The notes: a model not told the origin generated them from the sequence alone. 64,000 nucleotides of DNA from Lachnospiraceae bacterium (GCA_017405805.1 JAFQZU010000035.1:62001-126000); one strand, 5' to 3'. Counted from the first letter of the stretch, positions 42,785 through 52,483 are shown. Made by a program: numbers and translations.

Positions 42785-45070
42785 TTACTGTGTATCTACT
42801 GTCTGCTGCGCCTGCAGGCGGCAGCGCTCCTTCGTCTCGAAAAGTACCTGGTCCCCGCCCGCCGTCAGGATCCTGACCCGGAAGGCGATCTCCGGCAGAG
42901 AGGTCTGTTTCCCGGCGGGAACGCGTATGACCGCGCTCGTCACGGCGGAAGCGCCCGCGCGGCAGGCCATCCCGTATTTTGCCGCGGAAGCGGTCCCGCC
43001 CGTCACTTCAAAGTCGTCGTAAACGATCAGCAGGTTGTCTTTGGTCTTGTTTTCTACCGTAAAGTACCACTCCAGCGTGCCGTCCTCCGTCTCGAAGGGC
43101 GTGCCCTGGAAAAGATTCGGGGGCATGGTCTCCGGCAGTTCCTCCGCGTCGCCGCTCGTGACATAAGCGCCGCCTCTGCAGCCGATCCGGACCAGTTCGT
43201 TCTCCAAAAAGTCCGTACCCTCTGCCAGCGGCTCCCCCGCACGGCCGTGCGCGGAAAGCGTCACGGGGATCCATTCCCCGCCCCTGCGTATGTCGTACAA
43301 TCCGTCGCTCCCCGGCTGCGAGATGAGGACCTGCAGAAGAATGTCCTCCACTTCCTCTATGCCGCAGTCCTTCAGGACGGTCTCGTCCAAAGAAAACGAC
43401 GTGTACAGGGTCTTCCCCGGTTTCAGCTCTCCGCCGGCAGCGCCGTACCCGTCCGAGAGGCCCGCGTACGTCCCGTTGATCTTTGCTCCCTGTACGTCCA
43501 CCCTATATGCGCTGTCGGACAGGTTTTCCGCTTTGAGCACTCCCTGCAGGGCATGCGCGTGATCCGCGCCCACATATCTGCCCAGGGTCAGGAGCGTCAG
43601 ACGGACTGCCGCATCCTCCCGCAGGACCTGCGGTTCCGCCTGCAGGGACAGAGCGGGCTCGCACACGGCGCGGGGCTCCAGTCCGGCGGGAAAACGCACC
43701 ATGCAGGGCGTGCTGCTGAGCACTGTACCCGCTCCTGCGCTCGCACCGGTCTCCGCTTTCAGGCTGCAGGAAAAACTCTTTACGCTGCCCGTGTCCCGCT
43801 CGATGGTCTTAAAGGCCGAGAGGAGATCCGCACAGTCGTACAGGACCTCTTCGCCCGGTTTTGCCGACAAAAAGACGTTTCCCCTTGCGTGGTAGGTGTC
43901 ATTGATCACGAAATTACGGAGCGTGAGGTAAAGGGGCTCCTCGCCGCCGCAGCGGGCTCTGACGAGCGTCTTCCGGCCTCCCGTCTCCAGGTTCTGCACA
44001 TACAAAAGCTCAGCGCCGGATCCCCCTTCCGAAAAGAGAGGAAACGTATATGCCGTCTCAAGCCCTGCCGGATCCTCCTGCGCCTCTTCGGGCTGTGTCT
44101 GTTTCTCCAGGGCAGGTGCCGCCGCGTTTTCCGTCTGCCCGGTGCCAAGTTCGACCGGACACCAGACCTCCTCCTGCCCGCTCCCGATCAGGAGAGAGAG
44201 TTCTTCGATCGCATCGGGCCTGCCGGCCGTGCCGACGCTCCCCAGGGCGCGCAGCTGCCGCTCCCCGATGGTCACCTCGGGATACCATGTCTCGCCCGGC
44301 CCCGCCGTATAGCGGCTGGTCAGGTCCATCACGGCCCCGTTGACGGAGATCCCCTTCACGGCTTCCTCCATCGTCTCCCCGGTGCCGTTGACAAATTTGA
44401 GCCTTATGGTCATTGTCCCGTCCAGAAGGCGGACCGGCAGGTACTGTCCCAGCTCCAGAAGCTCTGCCCGGACCCCGCCTGTCTCCGTCAGGAGCTGCCT
44501 CCCTGCCTTTGCGCCCAGGATCGGCTCGCAGGCGGGAACAGGCTTCACGCCGCCCCCGATCCGCACGCGGAAGGGGACTGCGTCCGCCAGGGCTTCCCCC
44601 GTATCCGGCCGGACGATGTCCGCGCTGAAGGAGAGGGACGAAGGCGTTTTCAGCCCGGCCATCCTGCAGATCTTCATCACACCCGAGAGGGCATTCGCGT
44701 ATTCCATCCCGCCCTCGGCGCGCACCGTCATGGGATAGGCGCCGGCGGTGATCACATCGTCGATGTACAGATCCCTGAGACTGACCTGCACCGCGAAATC
44801 ATTCTCGTTGCGGACGACGAACTGCAGGACCGGGATCCCCGACGGGGTCTCCTCCAGCGCCCGCAGAGAGAGCGATACGCCCCCGCTCTCCAGGAACCGG
44901 CAGTTGTATCCTTTTCCCCACTGTATTTCTTTCACGCGCTGCAAAGTCTCCTCCTGTGATTGGCCGGCCTTAGCGGGCGCTCCGGGCGCCGCCTCCGCTC
45001 CGGAGCAGGCCTGTGTCAGCAGCAGTATCCCGCAGCCGATGGCGCAGACAAGCGCCGCAGACCGTCTCAT
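42785..45070 (-). CDS. Secreted (lipo)protein built from repeated beta-rich modules
   Basis: A 761-residue secreted protein. The N-terminal signal ends LLLTQACSG, a possible lipobox. At least two copies of a two-part module are seen. Part A resembles LQFVVRNENDFAVQVSLRDLY..D; part B contains VRAELLELGQYL.. GTMTIRLKFVNGTGE.. ISVNG and VRLTLLTLGRYVG.. LQGVLKAENLSDSA.. AKINGTY. A last partial module precedes the stop. The same modules occur in the two genes upstream in the operon. No enzymatic motif seen. Four-base overlap with the upstream gene. Confidence 0.75.
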   Translation of the reverse strand: MRRSAALVCAIGCGILLLTQACSGAEAAPGAPAKAGQSQEETLQRVKEIQWGKGYNCRFLESGGVSLSLRALEETPSGIPVLQFVVRNENDFAVQVSLRDLYIDDVITAGAYPMTVRAEGGMEYANALSGVMKICRMAGLKTPSSLSFSADIVRPDTGEALADAVPFRVRIGGGVKPVPACEPILGAKAGRQLLTETGGVRAELLELGQYLPVRLLDGTMTIRLKFVNGTGETMEEAVKGISVNGAVMDLTSRYTAGPGETWYPEVTIGERQLRALGSVGTAGRPDAIEELSLLIGSGQEEVWCPVELGTGQTENAAAPALEKQTQPEEAQEDPAGLETAYTFPLFSEGGSGAELLYVQNLETGGRKTLVRARCGGEEPLYLTLRNFVINDTYHARGNVFLSAKPGEEVLYDCADLLSAFKTIERDTGSVKSFSCSLKAETGASAGAGTVLSSTPCMVRFPAGLEPRAVCEPALSLQAEPQVLREDAAVRLTLLTLGRYVGADHAHALQGVLKAENLSDSAYRVDVQGAKINGTYAGLSDGYGAAGGELKPGKTLYTSFSLDETVLKDCGIEEVEDILLQVLISQPGSDGLYDIRRGGEWIPVTLSAHGRAGEPLAEGTDFLENELVRIGCRGGAYVTSGDAEELPETMPPNLFQGTPFETEDGTLEWYFTVENKTKDNLLIVYDDFEVTGGTASAAKYGMACRAGASAVTSAVIRVPAGKQTSLPEIAFRVRILTAGGDQVLFETKERCRLQAQQTVDTQ

Positions 45071-46422
45071 TGGGTTCCTTTCACACTGTCAGTCATCTCT
45101 GCAGTGATTGTCGTGTGCTCCTTCGAGTATTGATAAAGCGTCCCGCCGCCCGGCGACTGCACCCGCACGCGGAAGGATACTTCCGGGAAGGGTGCGTTCT
45201 TCATCTTCACGTTTCTGGACAGCTCCGCGTTGGTCCTGCTGCCTCTGCCGACAGAGGCGATCATGGAGTAATTATAGCCGAACTCCTCCTCGTGCAGAAC
45301 GCCGTTCTCCAGGTAGTCGTCAAACCTTACCTCAAGGTCCCGGTCCGTCTTATTGACCAGTGACAGCTTCCACTTTATAGATGTAAAGTCGCTCGTCTCA
45401 TAGCTGTGCGAATCTGCGTGCAGAAGGCCGATCCGGACATAATCATCCTCATAGAGCGGGATCCCCTCCGATGCGTCCCCTCTCTCCGGGGCGCTCTCCG
45501 CCAGCGTGACCGGATACCAGGCGCCTCCGGAATGGGTAAAGCGCACGCCCGTGTTCTCCTGCTCGCTTGTCATGACCTGAAGCGAGGCGCTCGAAATGCC
45601 GGTGATATCGTTTTGCCGCAAAGAATCAGCTGAGCACTGAAAGGGAAGATAGACCCTGGCGCCCGGCTCGAGCATCCCTTCGTTTGACACGAGAGGCGTT
45701 ATGGTATAGCCGTTGAATTTGATGGCCTGGAGATAGACCGGAATGCTCCCGTCGGAGAGATTTTCCGCCATGAGGATCCCCTCGACAGCGTAGTAGTTGG
45801 AAAATCCGATATATCGTCCCATACTTTTAAGGACAAGCCGCACCGTGTCGTCCTCCCGCAGGATCTGTTCCTCGACCCGCATGGACATTGCGGGCTCACA
45901 GATCATTGAAGGCTCATATCCCTCGGGGATCACGGCCGTGCAGTCTCCCCTGTACAGGACCTCGCTCCTGCCGTCTTCCCCCGGGGCGTAAATATAGGCC
46001 TGAAATGAGACTTTGCTGATCTTCTCCCCGTTCTCCTCCATGTCCGACGCCCTGTCCAAAAGGCCGGAGACCGTATAATCCTTAACCTCCCCCGGCTCTG
46101 TGGTGACATAGCAGTAGCTGTCCGTCATGATCTCGCCGCTGAGCAGAAAGCCCTCCCCGGAGACCGTCACCGGGCGTTCGGAACTGTTGCGGAGCTGCAG
46201 GATGATTTTTTCGTCCCCGCTCTCCCAGTCCAGCACATAGTAGAGGCGCACCGTAAAATCATCCAGTTCCAGCATGGTAAAATAATCCGGCTGTACTTTC
46301 TCCTGCGCCGCCTCCGCGGCTGCCGCCGGTACAGAGGGCGCAAAGGGGCACAGAAACAGCAGGAAACAGAGTGCAATGATCCGGGCGGCCTTACCCGCCG
46401 CTCTATTCTCCCGTCTTCCCAT
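45067..46422 (-). CDS. Secreted protein with one beta-rich A/B module
   Basis: A 451-residue protein with a signal peptide (basic start, then ARIIALCFLLFLCPFAPSV, Ala-rich cleavage region). One full module is visible: part A VRLYYVLDWESGDEKIILQLRNSS, part B VRLVLKSMGRYIGFSNYYA.. GILMAENLSDGSIPVYLQ.. IKFNGY. A third beta segment follows (IKWKLSLVNKTDRDLEVRFDDYL). ATG 46422 is chosen: the frame is open to 46563 but that part overlaps the C11 peptidase gene. Confidence 0.72.
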   Translation of the reverse strand: MGRRENRAAGKAARIIALCFLLFLCPFAPSVPAAAAEAAQEKVQPDYFTMLELDDFTVRLYYVLDWESGDEKIILQLRNSSERPVTVSGEGFLLSGEIMTDSYCYVTTEPGEVKDYTVSGLLDRASDMEENGEKISKVSFQAYIYAPGEDGRSEVLYRGDCTAVIPEGYEPSMICEPAMSMRVEEQILREDDTVRLVLKSMGRYIGFSNYYAVEGILMAENLSDGSIPVYLQAIKFNGYTITPLVSNEGMLEPGARVYLPFQCSADSLRQNDITGISSASLQVMTSEQENTGVRFTHSGGAWYPVTLAESAPERGDASEGIPLYEDDYVRIGLLHADSHSYETSDFTSIKWKLSLVNKTDRDLEVRFDDYLENGVLHEEEFGYNYSMIASVGRGSRTNAELSRNVKMKNAPFPEVSFRVRVQSPGGGTLYQYSKEHTTITAEMTDSVKGTQ

Positions 46423-46430
46423 ATTTCTCT

Positions 46431-49400
46431 TTACTCCGCCGGCAGTTCGAAAACCGCCGTCTCCCATGATTCTCCCGTCGCAAAATCGCTGATCCGCAGA
46501 TAGACCCGCGTGGGGCCGCTTCCGCTCTCCGCTTCTTCCGCCGCCTCCAAGAGCGACCTGCATCCCGACGGGATAATGTCCAGGAAATAATAATCAAAGC
46601 GCTCCGCCCCTTCCCGAGCCAGACTGATATACAGGATCCGGTCACTCAGGTTCTCCACCCAGACATCCCGGACCCGTGCCGGTTCTTCAGCCGTCCCCGC
46701 GCTGCGGCAGGGCTCCGCGAGAAGCCGCACGTTCTCGTCCTCATAGATCACCGTACCGCCGGGAGACACTGCCGTCTCATCCCCATGTTCGTCCAGGACG
46801 ACAGGGCAGATCTTTACGGTATTGTCAGCGCCCAGTATGAGATTCACGGTGCCGATGGCTTCGAGCCTTTTCTCCCTGTCATACGGGGAGTAGCGGCACA
46901 TGAGCGTCTCAACAGCCTTCTCATCCAGTTCACAGATCCCGTACCACCGCTGCCCGGGCTCCAGGGTACAGCTGCTGTTCCGGTTAAAAAACACGCCGTT
47001 GATCGAGGCGCCCATGCAGAACGCTTCCAGGGCCCGGTCCGATGTATTTTCTACCACAAACCGCGCGGCAAAAGACGTTTTGTAAGAGTCCACATGCGCC
47101 CCGAGTCCCAGAAGCTCCGCCCGGATCTCTCCCTCCTCCACGAGGGTCTGGCGGGAGGCGCGGGCCGACAGGACAGGCGGCACCTCTTCCGGAGCCGTCG
47201 GGGGCGTCTTCATGTAGACCGCCAGTGGCCTCGAGTAGATCATATACGCCCCGTTGTCGTCCCGTTTTACCTGCAGGGTGCAGAAAAAACTCTCCGGCGA
47301 ATCGATCCCCGCATACCGCAGGGCGCTGTCCATGGCGTTAAGCTTTAACACGCGCTCCTCCCCCGCTTCAAGGGTCCTGTAAAGACCGCCTTCCCCCAGC
47401 GAGATATTGCCGTTTACATACTGATTCCTCGTCTGGATATTCACGGCATAATCGTTGTCGTTCCGGCACTTGATCTGATAGCGGAGCCCGCCTCCCTGCG
47501 CGGCCCGCACCGTCTCCATGGAGATCGACAGTCCCTGTTCCTCTACAAGACTGACGGAGGAACCGCCCTCCCAGACGATTTCCTGTGCGGCGGCCGCCAG
47601 CTCTTCCGGGGGCGCCTGCGCCAGCGTGACCGGCAGAAGCTCCGAGGAGTACTTGTTGTCCTGCAGGTCCGCCACCTCGAACATGATGTAATATTCACAT
47701 CCGTTGTCATACAGGGGCTCGTACGTAAAATGAACGCCGTTCGCGATGGCGAGCTCGTTCCAGGTGATCCAGTCCCCCTCGGGCCAGTCGAAGAAGGAAG
47801 GGATCCTTCCCTCCTCGTCGCGGGTCAGATAGCGCTCGCGGATATTGTAAAAATGAAATTCGTTCCACTCGGAAGGATCCAGCGGGAGTCTTTTGCCGGT
47901 GGTGAGATCCTCGTCCTCTCCGGAGGGGTATATTCCCTTGACGACGAGTTCTCCGCTCTGCCGGTCCACGCTGACCTGGATGTCACAGGAGACGTATTCA
48001 TTCTCTCCGTCCACCGTTCTTTCCAGCGTCCCGATCAGCGAGTAATTGGTCACCCCGTCCAGTGTGTCATACATCCTTGTGACGGGGATCCCTTTTTCGC
48101 CGTAATCGTCGCTGTAGTAGATGATCCTGCCGTCGAAGCGCGCCGTCAGCGTGCCGTTTTTTTCCTCCACATCCGTGCTGATATATACCGGGGCGTAAAC
48201 GCCGTCACCGCGCCGCTCGAGAATATAATAGCGCGCGTAGGCGAACTGCTCCTTCTGCTCCGGCGTCAGTTCCATTGTAAAGACAGAATCCGCCTTCCCC
48301 TTTTTTGGCGCCAGGGCGCCCGCGCCGGCAAAAATGTCCTTCAGCTCCGCTCCGAGCCACACCTTGTCGTACCGCGACAGGAAGGACGCGTAGTCCTCTA
48401 TGACGCCGAGCTTTGCGTACTCCTGCTTCCAGGTCTTCCGGTAATAGTTTTTGTTGTAGTAGGGGTAAAACAGGCTCACCCCGCAGCTCTCGCCGACGTT
48501 TGCGTCCGAGGCCAGCACCGCCTTATTTACCGCGTCCAGCACCGCCTTTGTCTCGTCGGGATACCGCTCCTGCATCTTCTGCATCAGACAGGCGATGTCC
48601 ACCAGGTCGTATTCGGAACCCGTACTAGCTCTGCCGAAGCCGTGGCTCTGGACCCTGGCCGAGACGAGCCTCTTGAAATCTCCGCTCACGTCCCGGATGG
48701 CCCGCCGGAAGAGGGCGTTGAGCGAGGCCTCCAGCTCCGGCGCGCAGGAGAGATCCACGACGGAGAGCGTGACGTCGCTCTTAAAGAATTTGTTTTTATC
48801 AAAGTAGGCGCCGCAGTACTCCATGTACCCGCGCACGATCTCCCTGGCCAGATCCTCCTGGGAGATCCTGCCGCACAGGGCCAGGAAGTCATAGTTCCAG
48901 CCAAAGCTCGGTTCCGTCTCCTGGGAGGCCACCATGTAGCGGGCGTGCGGCTCCATGACGCACATGAGCTCCGCGGAGGACATCAGGCACGCGTCAAAAC
49001 CCACGATCGCCAGCTTGTTGTCCCCGGAAAAAGGAGAATCCTCCAGGGCCTGCCGCATCTCGGGGAGCGTCAGGGCATCGCCGCCGTGGGTGATATCATT
49101 CCCGTAGCCGATCACTGGCCCGTTCCCGTGGTCCCACAGGATCAGGTCAAAAGAATCGGCGGGGTAATTCTCATAGCTGTAGTTTAGGAATCGGGACAGG
49201 TTCGCGGGATCGCCCATGGAGAGCGCCTCGAGCCGCTCCACCTCCTCGAAGCCGTCCGCGGTCAGGTGATAAAGGGCGTTGGCGTCGGTGGGGATCAGCG
49301 GATCCTCACTGTGCCAGACGGGCGCGCCGCCCGTCATGACCAGCAAGTTGACCCGGTCCGTGTCCACGCCGCTCACCGCGATCTCGCCCATATCCCGGGT

Positions 49401-49751
49401 AGCCGCCTCTGCGGCGGATTCCAGGTCGGAGCCCGTCATGTACAGCATGAGCGTGACGGTTTCCTCCCGCGGTTCATAGAGGGACGCCGGATCCACCGGC
49501 GCCACCGGCTCCTGCGCGGCCTCCGCCTGTTCCGGGTTCTCACTCTGCGCGGGGGTCTCCTCCTGCTCTGGGGCCTCCTCCTGCTCCGGAGCCTTTTCCG
49601 GTTCGGGGTCCGCCGCGGTCTCCGGCTCCTGCCCCGTCTCCTGCTGCGGCTGCGGGGCGGGCTCATGCGCGCCGGCGCCGCCCGTTCCGCACGCTCCCGT
49701 AATAAGAGGCAGCGTCACCAGGACGCTGACAAAGCGCTTTTTATCCCACAT
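46431..49751 (-). CDS. Clostripain-family (C11) cysteine peptidase lipoprotein
   Basis: A 1106-residue lipoprotein. Signal peptide with lipobox LITGAC (Cys21), then an acidic Glu/Pro linker (about 30-85), then a C11 peptidase domain: LMLYMTGSDLESAAEAA, catalytic His in LILWDHGNGP, catalytic Cys in VGFDACLMSSAE. C-terminal to it are a region of unknown fold and one A/B module (YQIKCRNDNDYAVNIQTRNQYVNG; IRAELLGLGAHVD.. VVENTSDR). ATG 49751 is favoured by a GGAG site nine bases upstream. C11 enzymes cleave after Arg or Lys and are often self-activated; acts on the cell surface. Confidence 0.88.
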   Translation of the reverse strand: MWDKKRFVSVLVTLPLITGACGTGGAGAHEPAPQPQQETGQEPETAADPEPEKAPEQEEAPEQEETPAQSENPEQAEAAQEPVAPVDPASLYEPREETVTLMLYMTGSDLESAAEAATRDMGEIAVSGVDTDRVNLLVMTGGAPVWHSEDPLIPTDANALYHLTADGFEEVERLEALSMGDPANLSRFLNYSYENYPADSFDLILWDHGNGPVIGYGNDITHGGDALTLPEMRQALEDSPFSGDNKLAIVGFDACLMSSAELMCVMEPHARYMVASQETEPSFGWNYDFLALCGRISQEDLAREIVRGYMEYCGAYFDKNKFFKSDVTLSVVDLSCAPELEASLNALFRRAIRDVSGDFKRLVSARVQSHGFGRASTGSEYDLVDIACLMQKMQERYPDETKAVLDAVNKAVLASDANVGESCGVSLFYPYYNKNYYRKTWKQEYAKLGVIEDYASFLSRYDKVWLGAELKDIFAGAGALAPKKGKADSVFTMELTPEQKEQFAYARYYILERRGDGVYAPVYISTDVEEKNGTLTARFDGRIIYYSDDYGEKGIPVTRMYDTLDGVTNYSLIGTLERTVDGENEYVSCDIQVSVDRQSGELVVKGIYPSGEDEDLTTGKRLPLDPSEWNEFHFYNIRERYLTRDEEGRIPSFFDWPEGDWITWNELAIANGVHFTYEPLYDNGCEYYIMFEVADLQDNKYSSELLPVTLAQAPPEELAAAAQEIVWEGGSSVSLVEEQGLSISMETVRAAQGGGLRYQIKCRNDNDYAVNIQTRNQYVNGNISLGEGGLYRTLEAGEERVLKLNAMDSALRYAGIDSPESFFCTLQVKRDDNGAYMIYSRPLAVYMKTPPTAPEEVPPVLSARASRQTLVEEGEIRAELLGLGAHVDSYKTSFAARFVVENTSDRALEAFCMGASINGVFFNRNSSCTLEPGQRWYGICELDEKAVETLMCRYSPYDREKRLEAIGTVNLILGADNTVKICPVVLDEHGDETAVSPGGTVIYEDENVRLLAEPCRSAGTAEEPARVRDVWVENLSDRILYISLAREGAERFDYYFLDIIPSGCRSLLEAAEEAESGSGPTRVYLRISDFATGESWETAVFELPAE

Positions 49752-49774
49752 GACCCTGTCTCCTGTCATTTGCA

Positions 49775-51397
49775 TCATTCCACGGTCACAAGATCCGTCA
49801 CCGTGTTGAAATTCTCGTCAAAACCAATATAGATCAGTCCCTTGTCCGCGTCCTCCGGCACGGCATAGGAGCCGTTTTCCGTGGCGACCAGCATGCGCCC
49901 GCCGCCCTCGATCTCCTGCTGGTTGATCTCGGTGTACAGCATGTATCTGCGGGCGACGTCCTCCGCGCCGACCAGATGGGCCAGATCCATGTCCATGGTG
50001 GTCAGGTAGAAGTCGAGCGTCATCTTGCTCATCCACTGCTCCTCCTCGCCGGACAGCTCCGCCTTTACGGAATCCGGGAAGGTAATGCCGTTGATGTAGG
50101 CCTTGAAATCGTCCGTCACGGAGTTATAGATGGCCTGCGCTTCGCTGATGTCCCCGCGGTAGGAGTTTCTCCAGAAATCATGGATATTGGAGAAGACCTT
50201 TTCGTCCGAGTTTTTCGACAGATAGCGCTCGAACAGGCACACCGCCCCGTAGGCGCCGATGTCCTGCGACGTCACGCCGAAATCGTACAGCGACTGTCCC
50301 TTGCGGTAGCTGTCGCTCAGATACAGGAGCTGGTTGTAATATTCTGCGTCCATGATGTCATCGTAGATCAGCTCCTCCGCGTAGGCGGACATGGCTTCGT
50401 TGAGCCAGGTGCGCATCCAGGGCGTCTCACTGTAGCCGAACTTATCGGAGGCGCAGATCTGATGCTGGTATTCGTGGGCCAGCGTCGCGTACACCATCTT
50501 CTCGTTGTAATCCATCATGGAAGAATTGATGTTGATGATGGCGTGATCGAGGTTGAAGCCCCTGGATCTGGCAAATCCGGGCGGCACCTCTCCCGACGAG
50601 AAAATGTCGTACAGGTGGAAGAAACCGCACAGGCCGCCCTGCATGGGATACATGAGGATATTGACCTTTCCGCCGTTCTCCGTAAAGCGCCCCTGCCCGA
50701 AGGCCTCCGTGTCAGAGGGGTAGATCACGCTGTCGAATTCCGTGCCCAATCTCTTGGCCCCCTCCTCCGTGACCGCGTCGCCGGCTGACCACACATAGCA
50801 GTGCTCGCCCTCGTATACGCAGGTAAAGGTCTGCAGGATGCGGTTCATGCTGTCGTCGCAGCAGAAGAAATCATACTCCTCGCCCAGGCTGTGAATAGGA
50901 GCCATGCCGCCGGCCTTGGCGCCGCTCACGTCCACGCCTTCCAGGTCCAGCCCCTCCGTGAGCTGGCGCTGCGACATCGTGTAGGGAGCGACGTCCTCGT
51001 CCAGGCCCGCTCTCGCGATCCCGGTTATGATCTGCCCGGAAAAATCACCCGTCCCCAGGGACGTCAGATATCTGGTGTCCGCGTTGGTCTCATCGAAGAT
51101 CTTCGGATTGTAGATGAGGACATAGCTGACGTTTTCCAGCACCGTGTCGCCGCCGTTGCCGGCCGTACCGACGCTCATGCCATTGCCGCCCTGCTGCGCG
51201 GTCTCCTTGCTCTGCGCGGCCGGCGCCTCCTCTTTGACCTCTTCCGTCACCTCTTCCTTTGCCTGTACGGCAGCGGATTCCTCCTTCTCCTGTGCCGGTG
51301 CCGATTCGCTCTCCTGTGCCGGTGCCGATCCGCCGCAGCCGCTGACAAGGCCCGCGAGCATCGCCGCTGTCAGAATAAGCGCTGTTGCCTTCTTCAT
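49775..51397 (-). CDS. Zinc metallopeptidase lipoprotein (HExxH, M30-like)
   Basis: A 540-residue lipoprotein: lipobox LVSGC (Cys21), Glu/Ala-rich linker to about 75, then a domain ending in HEYQH (His308, Glu309, His312). A downstream Glu in WLNEAMSAYAEE (about 334) gives the gluzincin pattern HExxH-(21)-E. This resembles M30-type (hyicolysin-like) peptidases. It overlaps the upstream membrane protein gene by four bases and precedes the C11 peptidase gene by 23 bases, so the two surface peptidases are probably co-produced. Confidence 0.82.
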   Translation of the reverse strand: MKKATALILTAAMLAGLVSGCGGSAPAQESESAPAQEKEESAAVQAKEEVTEEVKEEAPAAQSKETAQQGGNGMSVGTAGNGGDTVLENVSYVLIYNPKIFDETNADTRYLTSLGTGDFSGQIITGIARAGLDEDVAPYTMSQRQLTEGLDLEGVDVSGAKAGGMAPIHSLGEEYDFFCCDDSMNRILQTFTCVYEGEHCYVWSAGDAVTEEGAKRLGTEFDSVIYPSDTEAFGQGRFTENGGKVNILMYPMQGGLCGFFHLYDIFSSGEVPPGFARSRGFNLDHAIININSSMMDYNEKMVYATLAHEYQHQICASDKFGYSETPWMRTWLNEAMSAYAEELIYDDIMDAEYYNQLLYLSDSYRKGQSLYDFGVTSQDIGAYGAVCLFERYLSKNSDEKVFSNIHDFWRNSYRGDISEAQAIYNSVTDDFKAYINGITFPDSVKAELSGEEEQWMSKMTLDFYLTTMDMDLAHLVGAEDVARRYMLYTEINQQEIEGGGRMLVATENGSYAVPEDADKGLIYIGFDENFNTVTDLVTVE

Positions 51398-52320
51398 TCC
51401 TTTTCTCCTCTCTTACGTCCCAGAAAACTGTCCACCGGGTCCCTGTCGATATATATGGCGGGCGGCGCGTACTGCGCGCCCATCAGCATCTTCACGATGC
51501 CGAAGAAAAACAGAAGCACCAGGATCGGTATCACGCAGGAATTGATGATCATGACGGCCACCGATTCCATAAAGTTGTTGAGCAGCGTCTGCAGCTCCTC
51601 GATCTTCTGCCTGGACACCCCTGCCGCGTCCTTGATCGCGTCCGCGGCCGTCTCCGCCATCGAGGAGGGAAGTCCCGTGATCGTATCCCACAGGCTTGGT
51701 TTCTCCTCCTCCTGCTGCTGTGCTGCGGCGGCCTGTTCCTGGGCCTCCTGCTGCGCCTCCTCCGCTTCGATCCCTTCGATGGTCTGGTTGGCGGCCTCGA
51801 TGGTGCCGTCCACGGAGGCGGAATAGGTCTTTTCGATCAGGCCGGTCACAAGATAGCTGGCCGGCATGACCAGAAACAGGACTACCCCCAGAAGGGCTGC
51901 CCGCGCGCCGATCCTCTGCATCCCCCGCCACCGCATGATGACCCCTGCGGCGACCAGAAGAAGGGCGATCGGGATCAGGACCCGGAAGGCGATAAAGCCC
52001 ATGACCGTCACCAGATACTTTTCAAGGTAGATGGCGCAGAGCACGATGAGCAGGTACTGGCTGATGTCCGTCAGCTTCTCCGCAATGGGCGTCGCCGCGT
52101 CCCCGGGAAGGAGCGTGATGGCCACCGCAGTGCCCGTGGCGGCCGCCGTCAGTTCCAGGACATCTGCTTTCTTCTGGTCCAGATCCTCCAGGATGGGCGC
52201 CTGCATGGCGGGCGACGCGGCCCACGGCCCCACCGCCGCGAAGGATATGAGGGCGGCGAGCACAAGTACCAGGGCCAGCGCCGTCCTGCGGGTAAGAAAA
52301 GTCCTTACTTTTTCATTCAT
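51394..52320 (-). CDS. Multi-pass membrane protein, first gene of the envelope operon
   Basis: A 308-residue membrane protein. Helices are seen at about 15-33, 84-125, 138-160 and 265-287, with a long coiled-coil-like Gln/Glu/Ala segment (about 180-215) between. The ATG at 52320 follows CAGGAG by nine bases; the frame is open further upstream to 52449, but that part lies across the terminator. No family recognised. It shares the transcript with two surface peptidases, so a role as a membrane scaffold is possible (inference). Confidence 0.7.
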   Translation of the reverse strand: MNEKVRTFLTRRTALALVLVLAALISFAAVGPWAASPAMQAPILEDLDQKKADVLELTAAATGTAVAITLLPGDAATPIAEKLTDISQYLLIVLCAIYLEKYLVTVMGFIAFRVLIPIALLLVAAGVIMRWRGMQRIGARAALLGVVLFLVMPASYLVTGLIEKTYSASVDGTIEAANQTIEGIEAEEAQQEAQEQAAAAQQQEEEKPSLWDTITGLPSSMAETAADAIKDAAGVSRQKIEELQTLLNNFMESVAVMIINSCVIPILVLLFFFGIVKMLMGAQYAPPAIYIDRDPVDSFLGRKRGEKE

Positions 52321-52384
52321 TGTTTCATCTCCTGTCGTAATCCCTCTGAAGATCCGCCCGGCGCGTTCCCGCCGGACATAACCG

Positions 52385-52393
52385 ATTATACCA
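52385..52393 (-). promoter_or_regulatory. Extended -10 promoter of the 52.3-30.7 kb gene run
   Basis: On the minus strand TGGTATAAT (52393-52385) matches an extended -10. It lies 65 bases upstream of the first start codon and immediately downstream of a terminator. A clear -35 is missing. A CCGGCG/CGCCGG hairpin is in the leader. Confidence 0.5.
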
Positions 52394-52403
52394 TATATGA
52401 CGC

Positions 52404-52454
52404 AAAAAAAGAGAGCCATGCGAGGGACATCCGCAAATGTCCTTCGCACGGCTC
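52404..52454 (-). terminator. Terminator of the 3D-domain protein gene
   Basis: A long imperfect hairpin (52413-52454; GAGCC, TGCGA and GGACAT pair with ATGTCC, TCGCA and GGCTC, with single mismatches between) is followed on the minus strand by seven T (52410-52404). It lies 30 bases past the gene end. Confidence 0.9.
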
Positions 52455-52483
52455 CCCGTGTCAGAAGATCTCCTCACGCGGCT

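Noticed and set aside
42767..44959. A 730-codon open frame on the plus strand
   Set aside because: It lies opposite a secreted module protein with signal peptide and clear repeats; the antisense translation has no domain or signal.
46423..46563. N-terminal extension of the 45067-46422 protein
   Set aside because: It overlaps the C11 peptidase coding end, has no homology, and the ATG at 46422 starts a clear signal peptide.
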